60,827 nt of DNA from Psychrobacter sp. 4Bb (GTDB lineage: Bacteria > Pseudomonadota > Gammaproteobacteria > Pseudomonadales > Moraxellaceae): assembly GCF_002836735.1 (NCBI RefSeq), contig NZ_PJAS01000062.1, positions 1 to 60,827 of the forward strand. Reading direction: 5' to 3'. Both the position numbers and the translations under genes were made by a program. Below, in pieces: positions 40,720 to 49,416 of the stretch. The first letter of the stretch is position 1, and each line of letters begins with the position of its first letter. Under the pieces are notes generated by a model, which saw only the letters and a program-made list of their open reading frames with translations, was not told the origin of the DNA and searched no databases.

Positions 40720-41005
40720 GTGCGCTCTATTTATTTTTATTCAAAGCCAAATTAAATTTTATAGGCGTTTTATATGATGGAATTTATTGATTATGAACGA
40801 GTATATGTTATTTACGATTATATGCAGCCTTTGCTATATATGGTTTACCTTAAATAATGACCAAACATAATTATTGCAATCGTGAAATTAGGCAAGTACT
40901 ATCTAGCGTAACTTTCTGTAAGTTAATATGTATAGACATTGCTTAACCTTGCTAGATTGTCAATTAATTAAAATGTAAAACAACGTTAGGTTTCAAGGAT
41001 AGATT
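40720..41005. other. Upstream region of the signalling cluster
   Basis: Very AT-rich spacer before the solute-binding lipoprotein gene. It should contain the promoter for the five-gene cluster. Several -10-like hexamers (for example TATAAT-like matches near 40810-40850) make a single choice unsafe. No dyad operator was recognised. Confidence 0.4.
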
Positions 41006-41875
41006 ATGAAGCAGTTATATCGAGCGTTACCGATTTTATTGAGTGTGGGCCTATTTGGCTGTGGTAATTCTGCTACTCAAGAAAATGCAAGCGCCCCAGT
41101 AAAGGAAAATACAGATAGCTTTGTGAGTAAGCTACCTGATACAGCGCCAACATTGAAAGTTGCCATGACTGGTGATTTGCCGCCTTTTTCATTCCAGGAT
41201 GACTATGGCAATATGCAGGGCACTGATGTTGATTCAATTCGTGCTATTGGTGAAGAGCAGGGGTTCAAAGTCGAGTTTTACAAAGAAACTTGGTAAGACA
41301 TGTTCGATAGCGTCGAAACAGGAAAGCGTGATCTAGCGATTTCTGGTATTTCTTACAAAGACGATCGGGCAGTGAGATATGGTCTATCAACACCATACTT
41401 TTTCAACCCAGCTACTATCATGTATTTGGAAGGTAAGTTCGATATAAAAGGCTTAAACGATATAAAAGGTCTAAGAGCAGGTACGTTAGAAGGCTCTAAA
41501 GAAGAAGACACGTTAAAAGAGATGGGTAGTTCAGTGGAGCTAGTTTCAAGACCTACAGCATTTTTGGCGTATCAGGATTTGGTTCAAGGCAATACGGATG
41601 TCTTCTTGTACGATATGCCAGTCTTACAATATATCGTCAAAGGCTATCCTGAGCATAAAGTGAAAATTGTACCCTATGAAGCTGCAGATGCACCTTCAGC
41701 CCAGCAAGTGGTGCTCATGGCAAAAGAAAATACTCAGCTTATCAAAACGGTTAATGAAGGTATTGCCAAACTAAAAGAAAAAGGGACATTTAAAGAAATT
41801 GAGGCGCGCTGGTTGGGTGAAGCTGACCCTGCTGAAAAGAGCGACTCTGACACCAATACTAAGCAATTGAACTAA
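41006..41875 (+). pseudogene. Family 3 solute-binding lipoprotein, interrupted by in-frame TAA
   Basis: Read as one frame this is a 289-codon periplasmic binding protein of the amino acid (SBP_bac_3/HisJ-like) type. A lipoprotein signal ends in LFGCG with Cys19. The first lobe reads LKVAMTGDLPPFSFQDDYGNMQGTDVD, and the second half continues with TGKRDLAISGISYKDDRAVRYGLS. Between them TAA at 41294-41296 follows ETW, where family members read Trp-x-x-Met/Leu-Phe, so sense residues on both sides are in register and only one codon is wrong (CAA, GAA or AAA to TAA would suffice). An ATG occurs two codons later (41300), so restart is conceivable but would lack an export signal. It leads a sensor-kinase cluster and is probably its ligand-sensing partner. 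Confidence 0.85.
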
Positions 41876-41887
41876 GGAATTCTGAAG

Positions 41888-44068
41888 ATGGCAACCGTAC
41901 CTAATGTTGACAATAAGCGCTATCAAGGTCTGATTATTTCAATTGCACTATTTTTATCTCTAATCGGTGCTTTGCTTGCGTTCACGTTTTATACCTCAAA
42001 TTTATTAGAACGAAACACGGCTTTAATTGACCAAACTAACCAAGTTGCAAACAGTGCACAGGCGGTAATTAAAGATCTTTTCGACTTGGACAGCAGTTAT
42101 GGTGAGGATACTAAGTCTCCGCACATACAACGAGTGCTAAGCCGTTTAGAACAAAATACTGCGCTAATTACCAGCTCTATTGCCGCGATTGAGCAAGGCG
42201 GTACGATCACAGATGCAGAAGGTAATAGCTACGATTTACCAAAAATTGATGGTCAAGCACAAACCAATATTGCTGCGGCCAATGAGCAATGGAAAGCGCT
42301 AGAGCCTAAGATTCAAACATATCTAAAAGATGCTGATAATATCATGGTAACGTCTGCTGATGAATTGACGCAGGCCGTTGAACAGGCGAAGACATCAAGT
42401 TTGTTTATTAACGATTCTTTGGATAATTTGACAAAAGACGTGTTCGATAGTGCACAACGTCAAGCAACTACCATTCGTCTTATTCAGGTGCTTGGTGTTG
42501 CCGCTATCTTTACCTACTTCCTAATTTTCGTATTCTTCTTTGTACGTCGTCTACGTGAGACGGATGCTGAAGCACTTGCCGCTCGCCAAGAAACGCAAGA
42601 GATTATGGAAACGGTAAATACAGGTCTTTTCCTACTGGATAAAGACTTGAATATTGGTCAACAGCATTCTCGAGCGCTGAACAATATCATCGGTTCTGAT
42701 AGCTTGGCAGGGGAAAACTTTACCAATGTCTTGCGTGGCCGTATCTCTGATAAAGACCTCAAGACCACACAGCAATTCATTGAACAGCTCTATAACCCTC
42801 GCGTTAAAGAAAAGCTGGTAGATTCACTTAACCCGTTAAACAAGGTCATGCTGCATAATCTGTCTGACGACAAGAGTCTTGATAATCGCTTCTTGGATTT
42901 TAAATTCTCACGTGTTTATGATAATAAAGACATTGCCCGTATCTTGGTCAATGTGAATGATGTATCAGATGCAGTCTATTTAGAACAGCGCCTAGAAAAA
43001 GAGCGTTCGCAAAACGATATGCAGATTGAGATGTTAACGACTATCTTGAATGTAAATCCAAAGATTATTAACGAGTTTATTGGTAATACACAAGCGCATA
43101 TCGAGAAAATGAATAATATCTTGAAAAATCCTGGTAGCTCACAATACGAGCTTGAAGGCAAATTGAAAGCTATTTATCGTGAAATGCACAGCTTAAAAGG
43201 TGAAGCATCAGCACTAAAACTACACAGCTTTACGAAGATTGCTTCTGATGCTGAAGACAAGTTACATGCATTACAAAACCAAGGTCAGTTGTCTGGTAAT
43301 GACTTCTTACCATTGGCAGTACATTTGGATGACTTGCTCAGCTTATCGAATACAATTGCGACGTTGGGTGAGCGTATCAACCGCTCAGCACCGACAGCAG
43401 CTAAGGCGTCAACCGTACAAGCACCAGTCGCTACTCAAAACCCAGTAGTAGACCATGCAGCTAGCAATGCTGATTTTGATGATGGGTTAGATATCGACTT
43501 AGACAATGAAGCAGATGACGATTTATTGTCTTTTTACAATGAGTTTACAAAAGAAATTGCTGCCAGACAAGGCAAGCGAGTACAGCTAAAAAGTACGACG
43601 CTAACCCAAACCAGCATTCCGGCGCATCTTGCAACGCCCATCAAAGAAATCAGTATTCAGTTGCTGCGTAATGCGGTAGTCCATGGTATCGAGTCGCCAA
43701 GTGTGCGTCATGCTACTGGCAAACCTGACGTTGGGACCATTGATTTGGAAGTGCAAGACAACGGTTCAAACTTTATGTTGGTGGTGCAAGACGACGGACA
43801 GGGTATCAACTATGACAACATCCGTAATAAGCTGATTCAAGAAGGTCGTTTCGGTACGGAAGAGGCAAATCAGCTTAGCAAAGGCGACTTACTCAAACAG
43901 CTGTTCTCTTCTGGATTTTCTACCAAAGAGCACGCAGATGAAGACGGTGGCCGCGGTGTTGGACTTGATATCATCAAAGCAAAAGTAAAAGAGTATGATG
44001 GCAAGCTTAATGTAAATAGCGAGCTGGGTCAGATGACACGGTTTGTCATTACTTTACCTAAAGCTTAA
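41888..44068 (+). CDS. Membrane-bound CheA-like histidine kinase with Hpt domain
   Basis: A 726-residue kinase of unusual layout. TM1 (about 15-37) and TM2 (about 197-219) flank a helical periplasmic domain resembling type IV-pilus/chemoreceptor sensor domains. A PAS-like region (about 235-365) and short coiled coil follow. A CheA-type Hpt carries His434 in REMHSLKGEASALKL. After an acidic Pro/Ala linker comes a CheA-type ATPase: N box QLLRNAVVHGIE (Asn595), G1 DDGQGI (635-640), G2 GGRGVGLDII. Neither a conventional His-box dimerisation domain nor a C-terminal CheW-like domain is present, so it cannot join a classical receptor array. Starts 12 nt after the binding-protein stop, clearly in the same operon. 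Confidence 0.9.
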   Translation: MATVPNVDNKRYQGLIISIALFLSLIGALLAFTFYTSNLLERNTALIDQTNQVANSAQAVIKDLFDLDSSYGEDTKSPHIQRVLSRLEQNTALITSSIAAIEQGGTITDAEGNSYDLPKIDGQAQTNIAAANEQWKALEPKIQTYLKDADNIMVTSADELTQAVEQAKTSSLFINDSLDNLTKDVFDSAQRQATTIRLIQVLGVAAIFTYFLIFVFFFVRRLRETDAEALAARQETQEIMETVNTGLFLLDKDLNIGQQHSRALNNIIGSDSLAGENFTNVLRGRISDKDLKTTQQFIEQLYNPRVKEKLVDSLNPLNKVMLHNLSDDKSLDNRFLDFKFSRVYDNKDIARILVNVNDVSDAVYLEQRLEKERSQNDMQIEMLTTILNVNPKIINEFIGNTQAHIEKMNNILKNPGSSQYELEGKLKAIYREMHSLKGEASALKLHSFTKIASDAEDKLHALQNQGQLSGNDFLPLAVHLDDLLSLSNTIATLGERINRSAPTAAKASTVQAPVATQNPVVDHAASNADFDDGLDIDLDNEADDDLLSFYNEFTKEIAARQGKRVQLKSTTLTQTSIPAHLATPIKEISIQLLRNAVVHGIESPSVRHATGKPDVGTIDLEVQDNGSNFMLVVQDDGQGINYDNIRNKLIQEGRFGTEEANQLSKGDLLKQLFSSGFSTKEHADEDGGRGVGLDIIKAKVKEYDGKLNVNSELGQMTRFVITLPKA

Positions 44069-44129
44069 TCAAAATAGTAATTATATTGTCAGGGACGACA
44101 AGCACTTCATTAAAGGTAGTAGATAAGTT

Positions 44130-44492
44130 ATGTATAAGTTAATGATTGTTGATGATTCAAATATTATTAGAAACCGTATTCAGCGTGCATACGATTCAGG
44201 AAAGTTCATGTTGGTTGCAACAGCGACCAGCGGCGTTCAAGCCATCGAAAAGTTCAATGTCCACCGTCCTGATGTGATCACCATGGACTTAACCATGCCA
44301 CAAATGGATGGGCTAGAGTGTATTGAAAAAATCATCGCGATTGATCCTGAAGTACGCATTTTGGTGGTATCAGCGTTATCGGATAAAGCCACCGGCATTG
44401 AAGCACTGTCGTTAGGTGCCAGCGGCTTTTTGTGCAAGCCTTTTTCGGAAGAGGAGCTTGTAGAGTCTTTGTATGAGCTGATGCAAGACTAA
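44130..44492 (+). CDS. CheY-like single-domain response regulator
   Basis: A 120-residue stand-alone receiver. The acidic pocket is Asp8-Asp9, the phospho-acceptor is Asp53 in ITMDLTMPQMDG, the switch Ser is at 81 and the conserved Lys-Pro is at 103-104 (FLCKPF). No output domain is attached, so it must act by binding a partner, as CheY does. It lies between the kinase and two CheX phosphatases and is the obvious acceptor from the kinase Hpt His434. Confidence 0.95.
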   Translation: MYKLMIVDDSNIIRNRIQRAYDSGKFMLVATATSGVQAIEKFNVHRPDVITMDLTMPQMDGLECIEKIIAIDPEVRILVVSALSDKATGIEALSLGASGFLCKPFSEEELVESLYELMQD

Positions 44493-44522
44493 TACCATTC
44501 ATCGACCAAAGCAGATGTCATT

Positions 44523-44972
44523 ATGAAAGAGCAAAAGCTACAGATTTTTTTAAGTATTATTAGTAATTATTTTGACCAGTTTGGGGGAGAAGAGCTTATT
44601 GCTGATACCCCTTACTTACTAGAAAACAAACAGCCAAAAGTCCATGACTATACAGGCGTGATTGGTATATCTGGTGGCCAAAAAGGCGTGGTATATTTTT
44701 CGGCGACGCGTGACTTGCTGTCTTCAATCTTAGACAGTATGGGCGAAACCGATAAAAGTGAAGAGAACTATGTAGATCTGGCTGGGGAAGTGGCCAATAC
44801 AATCGCAGGCAATGCACGCAAAGAGTTTGGCTCAGAGTTTCATATCTCTGTACCATTTGTGTTTAAAGGTGCGCCGCAAAGTATTGTGTTGCCGAACGAT
44901 GAGCGTTCTTTTATCATCCCCATCACTTGGCATTCTCAAGTAGGCGAGATTGTGGTTTGCTTGCAAGATTAA
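44523..44972 (+). CDS. CheX-type phosphatase, first copy
   Basis: A 149-residue CheC/CheX/FliY-family protein. The catalytic ExxN motif is in DLAGEVANTIAGNARKEFG (Glu89, Asn92), and the beta-rich dimer surface is seen in GVIGISGGQKGVVYFSA. CheX proteins dephosphorylate CheY-type receivers, so it should reset the adjacent regulator. Starts 30 nt after the response regulator gene. The second copy follows within 40 nt. Confidence 0.92.
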   Translation: MKEQKLQIFLSIISNYFDQFGGEELIADTPYLLENKQPKVHDYTGVIGISGGQKGVVYFSATRDLLSSILDSMGETDKSEENYVDLAGEVANTIAGNARKEFGSEFHISVPFVFKGAPQSIVLPNDERSFIIPITWHSQVGEIVVCLQD

Positions 44973-45007
44973 TGCTGCCACGTAATACAGATGGATATTA
45001 ATATATT

Positions 45008-45457
45008 ATGGTTAAAGTAGAAAAATTGGGTGTGTTTCTAAGCTCGATCAATGCGTTTTTTGCGCAAATCGATGGCTCGGAAGTGTCAATTGATACCCCT
45101 TACTTGAACAACAACAAAAGCGCGATTGGCTTTGATTATAGCGGTGTCATTAAGATATCAGGGCCTTTGGAAGGCTGCGTCTATGTCAGTGCACCAAGCG
45201 CGATGTTGCGAGAAGTCATCAAAGTGATGGGCGAGCCTGACTCTTCAATCACTATGATGAAAGATTTGTTGGGTGAAATGGCCAATACAATTTCAGGTAA
45301 CGCTCGGACAGAGTTTGGTTCAGAGTTTATTATCTCGCCGCCGCACATTGTAGAGAGTGCCCCAAGCGTGTCTTATTTGCCTAAAGATCGTCAAAGCTAT
45401 ATCACACCATTTACGTGGCGTGGTTACAAGGCAGTCATTGGTATTTGCATTGCATAA
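45008..45457 (+). CDS. CheX-type phosphatase, second copy
   Basis: A second 149-residue CheX homologue with the ExxN motif in DLLGEMANTISGNARTEFG (Glu90, Asn93). It shares the fold pattern and the conserved DTPYL and GNAR.EFGSEF segments with its neighbour but is clearly diverged elsewhere, so the duplication is old. The two could form a heterodimer or handle different states of the CheY partner. Last gene of the cluster, followed by a terminator. Confidence 0.92.
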   Translation: MVKVEKLGVFLSSINAFFAQIDGSEVSIDTPYLNNNKSAIGFDYSGVIKISGPLEGCVYVSAPSAMLREVIKVMGEPDSSITMMKDLLGEMANTISGNARTEFGSEFIISPPHIVESAPSVSYLPKDRQSYITPFTWRGYKAVIGICIA

Positions 45458-45548
45458 GTTATAGTCAATCCTCTATAAACGAGTGATAGCTATAAAAGAG
45501 CGACGGCGGTATCCCTGCTTGAAAATAGCTATTAAAAAGATAATTATG

Positions 45549-45578
45549 AAAAAAGCGATGCAAATGTGTCGCTTTTTT
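45549..45578 (+). terminator. Intrinsic terminator after the CheX genes
   Basis: AAAAAAGCGA and TCGCTTTTTT make a perfect 10-bp stem with a 10-nt loop, and the T-run continues. It marks the end of the signalling operon. Confidence 0.9.
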
Positions 45579-45919
45579 TGTTTTATTATCGCCATATTTT
45601 GTTTTTATCTTATTGATACGCTACGAACAAACTGCTGGAGATTCTGAGGCGTTATGTGATAAAATACAGCGCAGCTATTTTTTATAATTCACTTTATAGT
45701 TTAGATTTGAGCATTTGCTTCAATCTAGCGATAGCTTATTTTTTAAACCAACCAATGACACACACATCATGGCAAAAAATTGCTGGGTGTTTGGCGACTT
45801 GATTAATTTGTGATCTGTTAGTGCATTACTAATGAAAACTAACTGGTAGCAGATGCGTGTCGCTAAATAGGCTGTTTTTGTGATGTGGAGGCATAACCCA
45901 ACCAATAGGATATATTCTC
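45579..45919. other. rpsB promoter and leader region
   Basis: A 340-bp spacer before rpsB. In gammaproteobacteria the rpsB leader is structured and bound by S2 for feedback control; the length and the GTGGAGGC stretch near 45884-45891 would fit, but I cannot verify the fold by eye. AGGATAT near 45908 is the likely ribosome site. Confidence 0.45.
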
Positions 45920-46711
45920 ATGGCTACAAAGAATCCAACCAAAATCGAAATGCGCGACTTACTACAAGCAGGCGCTCACTTTGGTCACCAAACACGTTTT
46001 TGGAACCCAAAAATGGGTCCATACATCTTTGGCGCACGTAACAAAATCCATATCATCAACTTAGAGCACACCGTAAAAGCGTTCAACGAAGCGTTAACTT
46101 ACGTAAACGGCCTAGCTGCTAAGAAAAACAAAGTATTATTTGTTGGTACTAAACGCGCTGCAAGCGGTATCGTACGTGAGCAAGCAGCTCGCGCTGGTAT
46201 GCCATACGTTGACCATCGCTGGTTAGGTGGTATGTTGACTAACTGGAAAACTCTACGTCAGTCAATCAACCGTCTAAAAGAGCTAGAAAAGCAAGCAGAA
46301 GACGGTACTTTCGCTAAGCTAACTAAGCGTGAAGCGCTAGAGCGTACTCGCGATATGGAAAAACTTGAGCGTTCACTAGGTGGTATCAAAGACATGGGCG
46401 GCCTACCTGACGCTATCTTCGTAGTAGACGTAGATCACGAAGCTATCGCTATCAAAGAAGCCAAGAATTTGGGTATCCCAGTTATCGGTATCGTTGATAC
46501 TAACTCTAGCCCAGACAACGTTGATTACATCATCCCAGCTAACGATGATGCTATCCGTGCTGTGACTTTGTACGTAACTTCTATGGCTGATGCTATCATC
46601 GCTGGTAAAGAATACGCACAAACTCAAGCTGGTGGTAAAGCTGAGCAAGCACCTGCTGCAACTGAAGAAGCGCCAGCTGCAGAAGAAGCTGCTGCAACTC
46701 CAGCAGAATAA
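45920..46711 (+). CDS. rpsB: 30S ribosomal protein S2
   Basis: A small-subunit protein required for translation initiation and for binding of S1. It has 263 residues. The signature [22 protein letters not shown] is at the N-terminus, [17 protein letters not shown] is internal, and the second signature [26 protein letters not shown] follows. The tail is Ala/Glu-rich ([22 protein letters not shown]), a common lineage-specific extension. Codon use is strongly biased, as expected for high expression. Paired with tsf downstream. Confidence 0.99.
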   Translation: MATKNPTKIEMRDLLQAGAHFGHQTRFWNPKMGPYIFGARNKIHIINLEHTVKAFNEALTYVNGLAAKKNKVLFVGTKRAASGIVREQAARAGMPYVDHRWLGGMLTNWKTLRQSINRLKELEKQAEDGTFAKLTKREALERTRDMEKLERSLGGIKDMGGLPDAIFVVDVDHEAIAIKEAKNLGIPVIGIVDTNSSPDNVDYIIPANDDAIRAVTLYVTSMADAIIAGKEYAQTQAGGKAEQAPAATEEAPAAEEAAATPAE

Positions 46712-47071
46712 GTATCTAACTTAAAAAGTTTAACTTTGTAAGGATGTCTTGATAGTGTATCTATCAGCATCCATATAATGTTTTGAACAGCGTATAAGCT
46801 CATAATAGGCATGATGTAGTTTTACTCGTCATGCCTTGTTATTGAATAAAGCCTTATTAATAATGCCATGCATATAAGCGAGCAGCTATTGAGCGAGTAT
46901 TATCGTTCCTACTGGTCATATCGCTATATTATAGAGATGTTATTTGTTTGACATCATTGATGGCTATATTAGTAATCGTTCAAGACGAGCTGTCTGCTAG
47001 ATTTTAAGTAATACTAAGATATCGAATAGAAATACAGCACTCCTATACATAACTATACTAAGGTGACTCTT
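46712..47071. other. rpsB-tsf spacer with two hairpins
   Basis: A 360-bp spacer inside a normally co-transcribed pair. It contains two clear hairpins. The first is GGATG-TGATAG paired with CTATCA-CATCC at 46742-46772; the second is AGGCATGA/TCATGCCT at 46807-46835, followed by a short T-rich stretch. In E. coli an attenuator lies between these genes, so one of these may set the tsf to rpsB ratio. A tsf promoter could also lie here. Confidence 0.55.
46807..46835 (+). terminator. Possible attenuator between rpsB and tsf
   Basis: An 8-bp perfect stem AGGCATGA/TCATGCCT with a 13-nt loop, followed by TGTTATT. The weak T-tract suggests partial rather than full termination. Confidence 0.5.
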
Positions 47072-47953
47072 ATGACAGAAGTAAAAGTATCTGCCAAAAT
47101 GGTAAAAGAATTGCGTGACCGTACTGGTCTTGGCATGATGGAATGTAAAAAAGCGTTAGAAGAATCAAACGGTGATGTTGAAGTTGCCATTGATAACCTA
47201 CGTAAATCTGGTCAAGCTAAAGCAGCTAAAAAAGCGGGTAACATCGCAGCTGATGGCGCTATCATCATCGCTCAAGGCGAGAACAAAGCATTCTTGTTAG
47301 AAGTTAACTGCCAGACTGACTTCGTTGCAAAAGATGACAGCTTCACTGCATTTGCAGAAAAAGTTGCTAACCTTGCGCTAGAAAACAACGTAACTGACGT
47401 TGCTGCTATCTCTGAATTGTCTTATGGCGAAGGTCAGACTGTTGAAGAAGCACGTGTATCACTAGTACAGAAAATCGGTGAGAACATCCAGATTCGCCGT
47501 GTTGAAACACTTGAAGGTGCTAACATCGCTGCATACCGTCATGGTCTGCGTATCGGTGTAGTGGTATCTTTTGAAGGTGGCGACGCTGACACTGGCAAAA
47601 ACCTTGCTATGCATATCGCTGCATTCAACCCTGTTGCTGTAGATGACGAAGATGTTGCTGCTGACGTATTGGCACGCGAAAAAGACATCATCGAAGCGAA
47701 AGCTCGTGAGTCTGGCAAGCCTGATAATATCGTTGAAAAAATGATCGAAGGTGGCCTACGTAAGTACCTAGACGAAGTAACGTTACTACGTCAGCCATAT
47801 GTTATGGACAACGACAAGAAAGTTGGCGAAGTCTTAAAAGCTGAAGGCGTAAAAGTACTTGGCTTCAAACGTTTAGAAGTTGGTGAAGGCATCGAGAAGA
47901 AGCAAGAAGACTTCGCTGCTGAAGTTGCTGCAACTCAGGCTGCTAACAAGTAA
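47072..47953 (+). CDS. tsf: Elongation factor Ts
   Basis: The guanine-nucleotide exchange factor for EF-Tu. It has 293 residues from ATG 47072, with AAGGTGA upstream; a GTG three codons earlier is in frame but less likely. The N-terminal UBA-like domain has [22 protein letters not shown] and the exchange-active TDFVAKD segment ([13 protein letters not shown]) is intact. Standard position after rpsB. Confidence 0.99.
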   Translation: MTEVKVSAKMVKELRDRTGLGMMECKKALEESNGDVEVAIDNLRKSGQAKAAKKAGNIAADGAIIIAQGENKAFLLEVNCQTDFVAKDDSFTAFAEKVANLALENNVTDVAAISELSYGEGQTVEEARVSLVQKIGENIQIRRVETLEGANIAAYRHGLRIGVVVSFEGGDADTGKNLAMHIAAFNPVAVDDEDVAADVLAREKDIIEAKARESGKPDNIVEKMIEGGLRKYLDEVTLLRQPYVMDNDKKVGEVLKAEGVKVLGFKRLEVGEGIEKKQEDFAAEVAATQAANK

Positions 47954-48024
47954 GTACCAAATAGTATTGGATCAGGCTGTGAGTACTTAATTGTGGCTCA
48001 CAGTTTGGCTTTATTACTCTTAAT

Positions 48025-48069
48025 GCATCAAGATATAAAGCATCATGATATAAAGCATCCAAACATAAA
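48025..48069 (+). repeat. 15-bp tandem repeat, three copies
   Basis: GCATCAAGATATAAA, GCATCATGATATAAA and GCATCCAAACATAAA lie head to tail just before the tsf terminator. The first two differ at one base; the third is more diverged. Confidence 0.8.
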
Positions 48070-48100
48070 AAAGCCCATTAATTCGTTAATGGGCTTTTTT
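48067..48100. terminator. Intrinsic terminator after tsf
   Basis: AAAAAAGCCCATTAA pairs with TTAATGGGCTTTTTT around TTCG, a stable tetraloop hairpin. It lies between converging genes and can serve both. Confidence 0.95.
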
Positions 48101-48124
48101 ATGTCTGGCTTTTAGATAACTGGC

Positions 48125-48931
48125 TTAGCGTAAAGCCGCATAGGCTGAGTTGGCATAGCTGGCACTATTCACATTGCTGCTAGTAGCATAACTTACATTT
48201 TGTAAGCCATTACTTGTACTGGTGCTACTGGTTTGATTGTTAGCACTGATACTTGCAACAAACAGTCCGGCATCGTTTTTATACAGGCTATGATAACGGC
48301 TCATCACTCTTTGAACATAGTTACGTGTTTCTTTGAATGGAGGGATGCCACCGTATTTATCGACATTGCCTTCACCGGCATTGTAGCCTGCGACAGCATG
48401 TTCAACATTATTGTTGAAGCGGCGCATGAGCCATGCAATATATTTGGCTGATCCTTCGATATTATCTGCAGGGTTCCAAGGGTTGCTGACATTGAAACGG
48501 CGCGCAGTCGCTGGCATCAACTGCATAAGCCCTTGTGCGCCTACTGGTGAGCGTGCGTTTGGATTAAAAGCTGATTCGGTATGCATCATCGCTTTCATAA
48601 GGGCAGGGTCAACACCATTGCGCTCAGCGGACGCACGAATATAGCTGTCGTAAGAGTTGCGACTTCCGCTATTGCTAGCGGCGCTGCTACCATAGCTATC
48701 GCTACTTCCGTCATACATCTTAGAGTCTTTATAATAAGTTACTTTTACTTTTTTCGTAAACTTATCAAAATTTCCACTAGGATTGACATTGGTCAACAGT
48801 ACTTGTCCACCTTTGTCTTTGTAGATATACATGTTGCCTGCATTTGCAGCGACAGAAAAGGTCGAAAGAGCAATGGCACTTAGCAAAAGGGGAGATAAGC
48901 AGCGAGTCATCAAAGTAGCCGTATTTATCAT
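48125..48931 (-). CDS. Lytic transglycosylase with DUF4124-like N-terminus
   Basis: A 268-residue exported murein hydrolase. A signal peptide ends near ANAG (about residue 32). A short DUF4124-like segment (MYIYKDKGGQVLLTNV) and a Ser/Tyr-rich linker follow. The SLT domain (about 90-205) has the catalytic Glu in MKAMMHTESAFNPNARS, then GAQGLMQLMPATARRFNV and VAGYNAGEGNV. The C-terminal 40 residues are Ser/Asn/Ala-rich. It cleaves glycan strands to 1,6-anhydro-muropeptides. The closest named relatives are the soluble SLT-family type 1 enzymes; whether it is for remodelling or assembly is unknown. Confidence 0.93.
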   Translation of the reverse strand: MINTATLMTRCLSPLLLSAIALSTFSVAANAGNMYIYKDKGGQVLLTNVNPSGNFDKFTKKVKVTYYKDSKMYDGSSDSYGSSAASNSGSRNSYDSYIRASAERNGVDPALMKAMMHTESAFNPNARSPVGAQGLMQLMPATARRFNVSNPWNPADNIEGSAKYIAWLMRRFNNNVEHAVAGYNAGEGNVDKYGGIPPFKETRNYVQRVMSRYHSLYKNDAGLFVASISANNQTSSTSTSNGLQNVSYATSSNVNSASYANSAYAALR

Positions 48932-49416
48932 AGTAAAATCACTTTTTATCGAATAACAGCAAATTATTTTGCCTACATATGCGTTGATTTAGGCGCTTAA
49001 GCGGTTACTGATTTTGCAGAATTATTTAGCCCACTGTGAGGACAGCAGCTTAGCAATTATCACTTTCAATAAGGAATCACTTGCAATAGATACAAAAAAT
49101 AATAGTTGCTTACTATAACATATAATAACTTTTTGACGCATCAGATTGACAAACTAAGTTGTAAAATCAGATTTCTATTATTAAATAACTTTAGATAAAT
49201 CAATATACTAACTTTTCTAAGTGACTTAATGAGCCATTTGTAGTAGGTTTTTTCGTTTATGAATTCAGATAAATAAAGTGTCTCAATTTTTTAAGAAATA
49301 ATAATGACATTTGAATAGTCGAGGTGATTTCCAATCTTAAACTAATAGTAGGTAAGCCTATTACTAGTTAAATTCTTAAAAATATAAGAGTAGTTTAGGT
49401 AGGCTTTCAGTGATGA
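48932..49416. other. Intergenic region between lrgB and the transglycosylase gene
   Basis: A 485-bp, strongly AT-rich spacer with both neighbours on the minus strand. It must hold the promoter of the transglycosylase gene and the 3' end of the lrgAB transcript. I see no clear hairpin terminator, small gene or repeat. Confidence 0.4.

Noticed and set aside
41294..41296. Programmed recoding of the stop in the binding protein
   Set aside because: The codon is TAA, not TGA or TAG, so selenocysteine and pyrrolysine do not apply, and I see no special downstream structure. Simple mutation or sequencing error is preferred.
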